A DNA stretch of 64,000 nucleotides, taken from positions 62,001 to 126,000 of the forward strand of contig JANBPU010000007.1 of assembly GCA_027575805.1 (NCBI GenBank), given 5' to 3'. This document shows positions 40,895-53,408 of this stretch, in pieces. This stretch comes from Mycoemilia scoparia (Eukaryota; Kickxellomycota; Kickxellomycetes; Kickxellales; Kickxellaceae). The notes under the pieces are model-generated. The model was not told where the DNA came from. It worked only from the letters and a program-made list of their open reading frames with translations, and did no database searches. The translations under genes and the position numbers were made by a program. Each line of letters opens with the position of its first letter. Position 1 is the stretch's first letter.

Positions 40895-43800
40895 ATGCTG
40901 GATAATAACATGAACTCTAGTTCTAACGGTCTGGGGATTACCATGACTAACGAAGCTTCTATGAAGCCCCCCAATGAATGGTCAATTGAAGAAGTATGTC
41001 AGTGGTTACGGTCTAAAAATGTTGATAGTAATTCTATTGCAAGGTTTAAAGGTATGTTCAGGTAACTATATGAAGGGTTCGTCTGAGCAACTAAAGTATA
41101 ATATCCAAGTATCAAACATCAATGCTTTATCGTGTATATACATCTATTTAGAGCAAGAAATCGACGGAATGGTCTTGATTGAATACATAAACTACGAGAT
41201 CCTTCACCGCGATATGGGTATAGTAATTGGAAAGGCACTTCGGATAATTAATGCCATAAATGGCCTGAAAAAAGTATTTAGCAAGCATAAAAACTCTCAA
41301 GAAAATCATTCGCCGAGTATTTCCCACAATGATAGAAACGGAGAAAGTCAAAAGCGTTCCCATTCTGTAACATTAGACGATGCCCCCAGCCTTGACATCA
41401 ATGTGAATTTACAACAAGATGATAATACTTCCGATAGTTTGCATAGAAGAAAATCATATAAAATATCAGGGGGCACCAAAAACGATGAGTCGGAGGGCCA
41501 TAGCAGCTCTGATACACGAGAAACGGCCACCAAAGTTCAACAGGCCGATAACAATGAAGATAAACAAATTTATTATAACACACAGCTATCGAAAGATACA
41601 GATAATTCAGTAAATGTAGTAAAACCAAAGAAACGAGCAACATTGGTGAAGGTAACAGATCCGTCTCAATGGGGCGGAGACATTGCTGAATCAGAGCTTG
41701 TTCTGCCAGGCTTAGGCAATATCGAATTATTCAGCCAAGAGTCAGGGGCTCCACTTATACCAACCAAGTTAATACAAAAAAACAAGGCCTTAAGCATTTT
41801 GAAAAAATCAATTCCAAGATTTAAAGAAAGGGCAAAATGGTCTAAAAAAGTCAAAAAATTTAACGAGTCGGTATACGATAACTTAGTAAGACCATTAAAG
41901 TGTCCAAATGGCAGCCCTTTAGTATACAATACATCCGTGTACAGATCCGTCAAATATCCTGGCATTGAGGGCGAGAATTTTGGGTTTCAAGACAGTGATA
42001 GCTTTTGGTTTTATAGACCAAAAATGTTGCGGGTATCCAGCCTGAAGTCTGCATGTTCGGATCCATTAGTCGAAAAGCTGGTTTCGATACAAAGTAAATG
42101 GAACTGGGCGTTGAGATGCTCGAACAATTGGCTTTATAGAGATCATTCGGGCAACAGTACTCCCAAATCCAAGCCTGGGTCTTTGTCAAATAGTAGTCTG
42201 CCAACTCCACAGCTAGCTGAGTTTGAGGCCTCTCCTCAAGAAGACGATGAAATACTTCCAGTGAGTTCAATTTCTTTTAGGTTATCACTATGTGAAATTA
42301 TAACTATAGTAGTGACCATATATATATATTCTAAAATTTAGTTATTTGGCGAATCGGAGGAAGAATATTTATCTGACAAATTTATCCAAGAGCTCGAAAG
42401 CGAAGAAAAAGACAGGGAGACTAAAGCCAAAAAATTAAAAGAGAAGGAGGATTCCCGCCAGAAACTTGTCAAAGAAATAATCGAAAGGAAAGAGCAAGAA
42501 TACCGGGAGGCCTGGAATTTAAATATGTAAGCGTGCTGAGTTTATGAGACCAAAAACAATATTTTTTTTGATTTGGTATAGGCCACAGATGAGATGCATG
42601 TATGTATATCCACTTGCTTACCTAGTAAATATATGTGGTTATGTACAAATAGGAGACCTAAATTGGAGATAAAGGCTCGAAAGCTGTGGGTGAAATGGAG
42701 GAGTCTAAGAAGCGATCCCCAGACACTCGAAGAAATGCGGAACAATCTCGTGAATGTTAGGCTACCAAAGGCAGAAAAGGCAATCATGGATTCTGGGGAA
42801 GCAAACGAGAAGAAAATTGTTTCCTTATGTTCTTCGCTTCAGCATACGGTCTACGAGATATGCAAACATGATTGGATGACCAAGCTTTTAAGTGGATCAA
42901 AGCCTAAAAGGAGGAGAGAGATGGTTGGGGAACTCAAGGATAAAAAGAGCGAAGATAAAGCCATTCCAAAATCCAAAAGCGAAAACAAAAAGATTTCACA
43001 AAAGTCTTTAATAGATAGACCAACACAGGAGGACCTTGATTTTATTGACGATTCCATGGAAGTTCAAGAAGAGTACAGTTCCTCATCATCCGAATACAGT
43101 GATAGCGAAAGCGATGCCTCAAGTTCTATGAATACCAGGAAAAGAGTCACCGAGAAGCAGCAGTTGTCTAAAGCCGAATCAAGCGGCAATGGTCAGAAAT
43201 CAGACAGTAAGAAAGAAAACAAAAAAATGGGTTCCCAAACCCTAAAAGGACTAGAAGCTATGCCTAGCACCCCTAAACCAAAAGACAAATTGGTGGAGAA
43301 AGGAAGTGGGCCTGAAATTCACAATAAAGATGTGGTAAATAAAAGTCCAAGCTTAAATACCTTACTAAGATCTCTTCCATCACTGAAAATAAACGAACAG
43401 AAATGCAATAGCATCTATGTTCTGTTTGAAAAACATGGATCGGTTAATATGTACAAAATTTTGATAAATACAATCCGGCTGTGCTGTTCAATGAACTATG
43501 CTAACAGAAAGAAGAGAAGCTTGATTGAAAAGGAAATGGAGAGTGTTCCTCAAGAAATGGCATCCTCTATATGGAGGTACTATGCCAGATGGGTATTATC
43601 AACTCAGCCCCATGACTATGAACATAGACATGATAATTCCAGGGAAAGATTGTCAAGCTATAAGCTCTTCAAAAAGTTCCATACCGCTGTTGTTAAACAC
43701 CAAGCAATACCAGACATCAACAAAGTCGCTTTGGACAAACAAAAAGCGATTAGCATCGGTGTACCAAAACAGGATATGTCCACAGGTGTGAAAACTGACA

Positions 43801-46800
43801 ATGTACTTAAAGAAATTCCTGTGGTGGGTGAAGCGCCTACCAAAGGGGCTTCAGGGGGAAACGATGCCAACAGTAATAGTCTAAATGTTGCTCAAAAGAG
43901 CCCAAGCCAAGATGGTTCTGTCGACATGGATATGGAGCTGAGTGATGGAGAAATCATTGAAACAGTCTCAAAAAACAAAGAGATCTCTGGCACTGAAGTC
44001 GATAAGGGCGATGGTGGGAAAGCTAACAGCACAACTTTACAAAGTACACAACCAAAGGGCCCTGATTCTGAAACTTTGAAGGAGCCACTACACCAATTCA
44101 AACCAACACCTTCGGTCGACGGTACAAATGCAGGCGCCAAGCCTGTAGAGAAGGATGGCACTCAAGGGACTACAACAAATAAGATTGCCAATGAAAAGGA
44201 GAGCAGATCCTCCACAGGTAGTTTTGAAGAGGAAGAGGTCACTTTAATGTCGGAGTACGTGAAGTTGAGGAAAACTGGGGATAATCCACTCGGTGGTACT
44301 CAAAGCACAACTGAGACACATCCCACTATGCCTGCCGCTGCAGACAACAACAACAGAGAAGCCCCAATTGGGGCTAAACTAGTTGTTTTGGCTGATGAAA
44401 ACATCAAATCCAAGGGAAGGCGTGATATTCGGCCAATTCGTGAAGAAAACGCTGACGTCATTGCACTGAGGAAAGAGCAACAGAAGAGGGAAAACATGAT
44501 AAACGAGAGGATAATCCAAAAAGAGAAGGAAAAGAAGGAAAGGAGGGCGCTCGCGCGAAATACCACCAGCAGAAGTTCTGTGGGTGAGACAATATCTCTT
44601 ATCAGTGACAGCGAAGACGAAGGTACAAAAGGAGCTAATGCTGACGAGAATAGAATTGTTATCAATCCTGGAGACGACATTTCCGAAATATATATACCCG
44701 AGTTCCTTGGTAAAGTTCTAAAGGAGCACCAGATCGAGGGCATAAGATTTATGTGGAAAAACATAGTAATGTTTAATACTGGCGATTCCATCAGTAACCA
44801 TGGTTGCGTGCTTGCCCATTCGATGGGTCTTGGAAAAACATTGCAGATAATCACCTTTATATTTACTCTGTTGAATGAGATCAAGAGCCACAACAAGCAA
44901 ATCCCGTCCCAATTCAGCCCCAAACGAGTTTTGATTGTTTGTCCAGCAACGCTGCAAACGAACTGGTGTGACGAGTTCAAATTATGGTTCAAAGGGAACT
45001 TTAGCTTGGCGGTCAGTGTATTCAGGCAGGTTTATAACTTTGGAAAAGTCAAGCCAGTGCTGGAAGCCAGAATGGATATTTTAAAGGATTGGTATTCACG
45101 AGGCGGAATCATAGTGATGGGATACCCAATGTTCCGTAATCTGATTGAAATAGCAAGTCGCTATGTTGAAAAGACAAAGGATGAGACTGGAGAAGTCCAG
45201 CCTCCTGACATGGAAACTGATCCGGCTGTCCGCGTATCTTACGATTTGCACCGTTACCTGATCGATCCCGGACCATCCCTAATAATTTGTGATGAGGGGC
45301 ATAATATCAAGAATTCGAGAGCTAAGCTTTCTATACTCGCCAATTCGATCAAGACAAGGTCTCGCATCTGCCTCACTGGCTACCCTCTACAAAACAACCT
45401 ATTGGAATATTGGACTATGGTGAATTTTGTTTTCAACAATTACCTCGGTGATGTCCAGGACTTTAGAAATGCGTTCATAAACCCAATTGACAATGGTCTT
45501 TATGCTGACTCTACAAAGAGCGACAGAAGGACAAGCTGGATTCGTCTCAAGTGTTTACAAGAGCTTTTGGACCCGATTGTATTAAGACGAGATGCATCCA
45601 TCCTCCACCAAGATCTCCCCAAAAAGGTAGAAATGGTCATATCTTGTCCCTTGACTGAAGCGCAGTTGACGCTTTACTATGGCTTTATTGTGGATATATT
45701 TGGGGAAGCACAAACATTGAGCAACGATGGAGTAGTTACAAAGGGCCAAGTGATGCTTACGATATGTAATCACCCAGCAGTCTTCAAGGAGCAATTTGAA
45801 ATAAGGAGGCAGCGCTTGCAGCAAAAACAGCTGGCACGATCTGCTACGCAAGGGACGGGTAAATCTACACCTGACACGATTAGCAGCGGTTTAACCAGCG
45901 ATGGCACCCCTTCAGGAATTCAGATATTAGAATGCAATGAGGATGGTGATGAGACAACTGTGCAGGAAGAATTAAGTGCTATTTCTGAAGATGCGGATGA
46001 TACCTGGGCCTGGAACGCGCTAAGTGAGGTTATGGAGAAATGCGATCATATTGACGATCCAGAGAACTCAGCCAAAGTAGTCCTTATGCTCGACATCATT
46101 AGAAACTGTGTTTTTAATGGAGAAAAGGTGCTGCTATTCACACGCAGTGTTTTGACATTAAATTATTTGGAGCGTATAATCACCAAGACTGGAGTGGCCA
46201 CCCCATCTCCCGCCACGGTCGACAATGCCTTCGCAAGGCCTGGGATGTCTCCGCATATTATGAGACTCGATGGGACCACACCAGTAAATATTCGACAGGG
46301 TATGATTGACAGATTTAACCAGGATAACATGAGCATCACTGTATTTCTTATATCCACAGGTACTGGTTCCTTGGGCGTTAACCTGGTCTCTGCTACCAGA
46401 GTTATTTTATTTGACGTGGGGTGGAATCCGCTCTACGATGAGCAAGCAATAGCAAGGGCTTATCGCTATGGCCAACAGAGACCTGTATTTGTGTATCGAC
46501 TTAAAACAGCAGAGACTTGGGAGGACAAATTGTTCCAAAACAATGTCCACAAGGTTGGGCTTTCCAAGAGAGTAGTAGATAAGCGCAATCTGGAGAGACA
46601 ATACACCAAGAAGGAGATGGCAAAGTACTTCACGCCACCACCTCTACACATTCCGCATATTGAGCCTGAAAACGTGGACAGCATTGTTAAGGAATCCGGA
46701 AATGACAAGGTTCTGAAAGCTACCCTTAACAAATACCTAAGTCTTGTAACAAAGGTCACTGCCCATGCTACGCTCTTGGAAGATGTAGAGGAGGACGTGG

Positions 46801-48161
46801 ACAATGATGCCATTGAAGACGCGAAAAGGATGGTTGATTCTGAAAAGCTTCGACTTAGACATGGTGGACCAGATAAAATTGATGCATTGCTGCCAGTTGT
46901 ACCACAAGTCCAATCTACCGGTTTGCCTGCCTCCAGTACTGCTTCCGTAGAACAGCAGTCTAACAATGCACCACCTGGTCTTATAACCGAAGATAACTCT
47001 AACCCTATGAATCCAGAGATCGCTTCTAATATTATTTCCCAAGTGGGAACTATTCCAGAAACCTCGCAACCTGAAATACCGGCTTCACTCCCTGCAAAAT
47101 CCACACCAGAAAAACATCCTCCTCCTATTGTAACCAATGACAGCACCATCCAGATAACAGGCGCTACTACTACTACTAGCCAGAAGCAAAGCAGCACTGT
47201 TGTGAATATCCCATCATCGCCAGACCCATCCATGAGTACAAATATTGGTGCAAATAGCACCTCAGTGGCACTAAATAGCCACAGTGCTCCTGCTCCTTCC
47301 CAGACTTCAAGCAATGGCATACAAGCCCAAACTGCACCAGCCAGGCAACCATCTCCAAAGAAGTCACTGAGTTTGACAGAAGTTTGTCAAACTCAAGCCA
47401 GAAGAGCAAGCTCTGGATCGTCTACTAGCCATAGTTTGCAACAGCCCAGTGGCCACAGACTCAATGGAAATCCGTATTTGACTGGCCAAATAGCCAATCC
47501 TGGTTTTCAGCCTCGTAACAATAGCCAACCAGCCAGGTTTCATCCGGTTCTCCCTCCTACTCAAAGAAGCAGCAGTGCGAATTCTTCCCAGCTTACTACA
47601 GAATCAGTATCGATTGCACATAGAGCCAATCAACATTCACAAAGACCCAGCTCTTCTCAGCCGATAAGCCATCACAATCCACCAAAGTTGCACACCTTGC
47701 CAAGGCCAACTAAATCTCATGACAGATATTCAGGCAGAAGTATAAGCCCTAAATCACGATATAAACCTTATCATCACCCAGGAGGAAAAGCGTACCGGCA
47801 AAGCTATCCAACTCGTTCAGAAAATACACCAGCTGTGCGCACGAACAACAGCAGGAGTCCAAGCCGAAAGATTCAGAAAGGAGCGCGCATCAGCCCCCCA
47901 AATTCTGCAACAAATAATAACAGCAGTAAAGATTACAGCAATTCTAGGAATCTGAAGCCTGATGGCACCAGTAATAGCAAACAGCCTGTAGGACAGCCAA
48001 TTTCTATCCCGCTTGGAAGGCCCAACTTTGGATCATTTGTACCACAAAGAGCAATTCCTGTTCCACCACCAGTGGCTGGTACTTTTGAGCAAAATTCTCG
48101 AAACCCAACACCAACACCAATGTCACACCAGCCACCGCCAAACCACAATAATCACAGATAA
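40895..48161 (+). CDS. SAM-domain SNF2-family ATPase (ATRX/ARIP4-like)
   Basis: A predicted nuclear chromatin remodeller or DNA translocase of 2,319 aa. Exons: 40895-41051, 41152-42260, 42342-42526 and 42653-48161. A SAM domain lies at about residues 29-92 (WSIEEVCQWLRSKNVDSNSI, then EQEIDGMVLIEYINYEIL) and is split by the first intron. Long charged, Ser/Lys-rich linkers with a coiled-coil-like stretch follow. The SNF2 motor (about 1,165-1,780) has HSMGLGKTLQ (motif I, near 1,206), ICDEGHNIKN (DEGH box, near 1,363), RICLTGYPLQNN, STGTGSLGVNL and ARAYRYGQQRP. EYWTMVNFV and the insert after it place it with ATRX/ARIP4/Rad54-type proteins. The last ~450 residues are Ser/Pro/Asn/Gln-rich. An 18-nt micro-exon (42582-42599) may lie in the third intron; both versions keep frame. 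Confidence 0.88.
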
Positions 48162-50936
48162 TAAGTACCATCATTAATAAAGCTATATATCCATATAAAT
48201 AGCGATTTGCTCTGTTCAATGCATATGTGACCAACTATTTGCATTTTCTCAATGTTATTATACTTGTAATAAAAACACATATTATTAGCAATCGATCTAT
48301 GATTAAATATCCATGTAGTATTTGCTGTTAGCCCTGAATGTTTGTGATGCTGAAGGTTTTTGATATCCCTGTGCAATGGCAATGGCAATGATGTTATTGG
48401 CATCTATTTGCTGATAGTGTTTGTTTAGCCATCAATAGCGTCACTATGACCAAAACATAACACTAGCTGATCAGAAAAATGTGAAACAGCTCCCACTGAA
48501 TCTTCAAATATCGCCCTTTTAGAGAAGAGCCTGTCAAATAAAGAGCAATTGCATATACATCCAGAATAGGTAAAAATCAAAGCAAAGCATTACGAATAGT
48601 AGTATAATATAGTGGGATTGACAATAACAATGAGTGAATGAATAAATAATAAAAAACATGGCAACACATGTGCCTGTGTCTGCGTGCTTATGTTGTTCAG
48701 GCCGGTGATTATAAGAATGGCATCCAATCAGCCAGCAGGAAAAAGGATTTGTGACAATAAACCAGAGGCATTGTATTGTTGATATTGGGTAGTAACAGCG
48801 CATCCTTTTTTATCAACAGGTATAAACAATAGCTTTTTATAGTCGGCTGCTGTAGCTCGGTCTTTTTTTCTATCAGTGGTTGAATTGCTATATATGGTTA
48901 GATTACACAAGGCTACTAGGATTTAGACAAAAATGGTGGGTATCCAGGAGTAGTTCCATATAAAATGGCATATGTCAATCATAAGGTTTAGTCACTGGCG
49001 AAATTTCATCATATATAAAGATGTCTCAAATTTATGTAGAGAAATAAATCTGGAAATTGCTATAGTTATGGCTTCAGTGTCTTTGTATTTTATTAAACTC
49101 AACATGGTTCTATCTCTGAGTTATCAGCAGATCACATTTGTGTATCCGTAGATCAGTAGTGGAGCTTTTATTCATGTGACGTCTTTTGTTGTGTGTGTGT
49201 ATATATATATGTGCGTGTGTTTATGAACAAATTCTAATCTGTTTACACAATCAAAAAAATAAGGTTAAATAAAAACATCTGACCACACAAAAAAAAATAA
49301 ACACGATTACTATTGTTTATATTCTATGATATGATGTGTTTGTATTGACACGCATACAGACAAAAGTTTGTGTGTGAGACCGTTAAGCCACTTAGTCAGT
49401 CTATATTTGCATATAATCATAGTCTTTGGGCAATGTAGCTATAGTGGTTTGAATACTTTTTTGTGTGGACTGTTTTGGTTTACTGTCTTTCTTTGGAACC
49501 ATTTTAGCAATAGATAGTCTTATTGGAGAGCATTTGTATATATGAGATCATATCCACACACACATATATATATATCCACATACAGATAAAAGCATGGCTG
49601 CGGACAGATGTAATGGAGAGATGGCGGTGAAAATGAAGATCAGGGGATAAAAGAAAGTTCCAAAAGCAGTAATTCTACACGCACAAAGAGGCAATTCAAT
49701 ATTTACTATATGTCGTCAACATACACACTTGAGCAGCAGACATAGTGTCTGTCTGTTTGTGTGTATTAATCTATAACAAGCAAATTGGTGCCTTTTGAAC
49801 CTAGAGCTGACGTCCAACCAATAACCATGTTTTCAAAGTGAGAGAGGGATCTGGCATCGATATTCAGTCCTGGTGATGCGGGTTAGAGGCAAAGCTTTGG
49901 ACCATCTGTGTGTGTGTGTACAACATCAGCGATCCACAGTCAAAATCAAGAATGAAAGGCCTGGGCTGTATATGGGACAGTAAATTATGTGGAGCCTATA
50001 CACGCAGCATTCCTGTGATATTGAATTAGCCACGTGCAATGGCGGGATCGAAGGTGGGCTAGAAAAAGCAAGTAAGGAATGTTACAAATTTAGAACCAAA
50101 ATAAGTTTTATGGACATTTTTTCTTTATTTGATGCGTGCAACTGTGAAGCATTTTTGTATCAATTGGAGAAAGAGAGATTTTTTAAACCTACAAATACAT
50201 ATGGGCGCACCAACTCAGATTTGTTACAATTGGATTGTAATCACTTGTTCATGGTATTTAGCCAACTTTTTTCGTTGACAAAAAGGGGGGAGGGCAGTGA
50301 AACACCAGGCATGGAATTGATAACTGAAACCTGGTGGTTTGGAGGGCCTGCAATCACAGAATAGTAACAGCTGCTATGATAGTAAAGGTAGTAGAAGGAA
50401 TCTCTTGCTCTCTGCCTCCTCTTTGAAAAAACAATAACAGACACATAGTTGCACTTTGGGTGAAATTATTTGATGGTAGTAGTGACCATATCCTGATACT
50501 TTGACTTGCGCTTTGCCAACCACCCCCTTCGCCTCCATGCTTGGAGACAGAGAGACATCCATCTGGCCAGGAAGACAGGCCATGGAATGAGGAGTATGTT
50601 ATTGAGTTTATGGAGAGTGATACTGTTTGCTGGAGCGTTTTAGGCTTGATAGTCAGCCTCGCTATTTCCTCAACCACCACACATTGCAAATTCATATATC
50701 ACTAGCACATTCCCCATCCAACATTAGAACTCCCTCCAGCTTTTTGCATTTTCAGTCCATATCTTGTTTTATCCTGTCATTCTAATTTTTAACGAATCAA
50801 CTAACGAACTATAACGACCTTACATTTTACTTGCTCAACATCACATAGCATCAGCTATTGCCTTTATATAATTGTTTTTAGTATAATATCATATCATTAG
50901 ATTCAACATCGCAAACATCTCCATCACTATTACAAT
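48162..50936. other. 2.8 kb region upstream of the MIG1-like gene
   Basis: No supported gene. It is rich in simple repeats (GT/AT near 49190-49221, CA/TA near 49556-49577). An ORF at 49987-50364 (125 aa) is Cys/Phe-rich without a recognisable domain and was not called. The last 200 bases are pyrimidine-rich and presumably form the MIG1-like leader. TATATAA occurs at 50875-50881. Confidence 0.45.
49187..49221. repeat. GT/AT compound microsatellite
   Basis: TG units followed by TA units and again TG units. Simple repeat in the region upstream of the MIG1-like gene. Confidence 0.75.
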
Positions 50937-52598
50937 ATGGTCGCATCTGTCAAGTCAAAATCTGCTCCTTCCACTCCACTTCGGGACCGCACCCATCGCC
51001 CATACCAGTGCCCAATGTGCCCAAAGGCCTTTTTCCGTCTTGAACACCAGACTCGTCATATCCGCACACACACCGGGGAGAAGCCCCACCAGTGCACGTT
51101 TCCTGGGTGTCTGAAGCGGTTTTCAAGGTCTGATGAGCTGACTAGGCATAGAAGGGTTCACGAGAATGCTGGCACAAGAAATGGCGTGGGTAGCAGGGGT
51201 CGTGGTGGAGGTGCTGGAGCCAAGAGAAGGAGCAGTAGCAACAGTCCAGCAGCTAAACGAACCAGAAGGACGCAGAACAACAGTAACAACAGCCAGCGAG
51301 GGGTTTCGGGGTTGAGTCTTAGAACTCCAACATGTTCTTCCATGTTCATCGGATCATCGGAGCCTGTCCAGTGCCCAACCTGGCCACAGCCCACCATCGA
51401 TGCTCTTGAAGGCAACATGTTTTACAGCTCAACTCATTTGGAGCCCAATGGGCTAGGAAGTAGCAGGAACAGTAGTTGCAGTGGAGGAAGCGTGCTTAGC
51501 CCTTTTAGCATTGGAAGCACTTCAATGGGCTCCACTAATAATAACACCGCTACCAACAACAAAAGCACCAGCAATAGTAGTAATAACAGCAGCAACACCA
51601 GTTTCTCGGCCAACAATTACAATATTGATGGTTCGTTCTCGTGTTCTGTCGGCACGTTGACCAAGAGCAGTATGAGGACGCCTGCATCATCGCCAACCAT
51701 TCGGGCTTCGAAGGCTGGTGGGGTCAGCAGCCATCTTACTGCGATACCTGCCTTGCATTTGCCTTCTTCGGCTGGCCTCAACAACTCCATATATCCTTCT
51801 ACTCGTCTAGATGCTGCTAGCGCGCTAGGCATGCTTCGGTCTAGCTATGCATCAACAGCCACAGTGCCTGCACCCATCTGTACTAACCCTACAGACATCA
51901 GTATGACTGCACCCAATAGTGCTACCAGTATCAGCAGCAGCAGCAGCAGTAGTAGTAGCTCGTCAGCCACCTTCGGCTTGGCATCACCAACATGGCGTTC
52001 TCGACTTGGTTTATACAGCTCGGCACAGTCTGCAAATATACCACCAATTGGTACATCTATTGAGCCCAATAGGCCAGGAAATGCGACACCCCATGCAAGC
52101 AGCGGTAAGGGCACTCGTATAGTAACCCTTCCTCCGGTTACCTTGACCTATCCATCCTCATCTGCATTCTCAAAGGATTTCAGAGCACCGTTTGGCTCTC
52201 GTTATTCACCTTCGAGTGGAACCCGCCGTTCGGTTTCAGCCACAGTCAAGTCTCTAAGCAACAGAAGCAACGACTTGCTTTCATTACCATCCTCCTCCAC
52301 TACTCTCAAACTGTCTGGCTCACCACCAAAGCCGTTCCCGTCTCTTCACCAGTTCTCGGCCTTCCCCATATCATCGCTGGCATCCTCATCCCCGCCATCA
52401 TCCTCATCATCTTCATCCACACCAGGTCTATTTAACTCTCTAACCTCACCCCCAACATCTTCATCACTATGTAGTACTTTTAAATCACTAACATCCCCTT
52501 CCAACAAATCTCTGTCGATCAGGGCCTTCTTGAATTGCAATTCAAAGACCCAGCTGCGTCAGTTCCGTCTCCCCATTCCCATCCCATATAAATCCTAA
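50937..52598 (+). CDS. MIG1: Carbon catabolite repressor, CreA/Mig1-type C2H2 zinc-finger protein
   Basis: CreA/Mig1 binds GC-rich SYGGRG-type sites and represses genes for alternative carbon sources when glucose is present. An intronless ORF of 553 aa. Two C2H2 fingers lie at residues 23-75: Cys25, Cys28, His41, His45 and Cys53, Cys58, His71, His75. The finger sequence [20 protein letters not shown] and the linker [12 protein letters not shown] are the CreA/Mig1 signature. A basic stretch ([17 protein letters not shown]) follows and may be a nuclear localisation signal. The rest is low-complexity Ser/Thr/Asn, typical of this family, and does not align with any domain. Assignment to the CreA/Mig1 branch rests on the fingers alone; an Msn2- or Egr-like origin is less likely. 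Confidence 0.88.
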   Translation: MVASVKSKSAPSTPLRDRTHRPYQCPMCPKAFFRLEHQTRHIRTHTGEKPHQCTFPGCLKRFSRSDELTRHRRVHENAGTRNGVGSRGRGGGAGAKRRSSSNSPAAKRTRRTQNNSNNSQRGVSGLSLRTPTCSSMFIGSSEPVQCPTWPQPTIDALEGNMFYSSTHLEPNGLGSSRNSSCSGGSVLSPFSIGSTSMGSTNNNTATNNKSTSNSSNNSSNTSFSANNYNIDGSFSCSVGTLTKSSMRTPASSPTIRASKAGGVSSHLTAIPALHLPSSAGLNNSIYPSTRLDAASALGMLRSSYASTATVPAPICTNPTDISMTAPNSATSISSSSSSSSSSSATFGLASPTWRSRLGLYSSAQSANIPPIGTSIEPNRPGNATPHASSGKGTRIVTLPPVTLTYPSSSAFSKDFRAPFGSRYSPSSGTRRSVSATVKSLSNRSNDLLSLPSSSTTLKLSGSPPKPFPSLHQFSAFPISSLASSSPPSSSSSSSTPGLFNSLTSPPTSSSLCSTFKSLTSPSNKSLSIRAFLNCNSKTQLRQFRLPIPIPYKS

Positions 52599-53408
52599 TA
52601 CCATCACCCATCATTATCCTCATCAGTATTATTATTTTCCCGTTTACCTCTACGCCCCTTAATTCTTAGATATATATCTTTATAGTTTAATGTTTATCAA
52701 GATCAATTGTTGTCCACTACTACATCTGGAAATCGATTTGCCATTTCTGTCCCCCCCCCTTTTTCCTGAAATGCCCATTCTGCTATTTCATATAATGATA
52801 TTGATGTATATCTTGTTATATTCTTTTACTAATCTCTTGTCATGCCACACTAGTTTTATAGTTAGTTTTTTATCCGTATGTTTTTTGTTTTAATAAAATA
52901 ATATCCATCCCACTTTTCAATCTCCTGAACAATGCGATTTTATACATTTAAGGAATAATTACCATTTTTGTCTAACACAGCTTGTTGTATACCTTTAATA
53001 CCCGATTTTGACATGTTTCCGATAAACTCACCCATAATGCCTTTTGTTTACTCGAATTTTTTAAAGGTCTTGATTTGATGCTCAATGAACAAAGTAGAAC
53101 AATTCCAATCTTTTGTCATTAAAGGCAACACGAACATTGGGACGGCCTCTAGAGGTAGGAGTCGAGGTGACATTTACATTTGATCATTAAATTATACTGG
53201 TTGGAATAACTATACTCAACCCATCACTATAAGCTTTCGACCCCACATCTATCTCAAATTCATCAGGCACTTATAGAGTAGCCCAAATGCTTTCTGTCTT
53301 TTGAAGAATAATGAACAAACTTATTTACTGCTAATATTACAACATTATTACGACGACGACGACAACAACAACAACAACAACAATAGTAGTAGGGTATGCG
53401 TTGTAAAG
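52599..53408. other. Intergenic region between the MIG1-like gene and POT1
   Basis: 3' UTR of the MIG1-like gene and the POT1 promoter/leader. Two very short upstream ORFs, ATG 53287 (5 codons) and ATG 53311 (7 codons), precede the POT1 start chosen here. They matter only if they are transcribed. Confidence 0.45.

Noticed and set aside
46466..47320. 284-aa antisense ORF in the SAM-SNF2 gene (also 44300-44992)
   Set aside because: Opposite to a well-supported helicase frame. Composition mirrors the Ser/Pro/Thr-rich sense sequence, with no motif.
49987..50364. 125-aa plus-strand ORF upstream of the MIG1-like gene
   Set aside because: No recognisable domain, and composition is like that of the surrounding AT-rich DNA.
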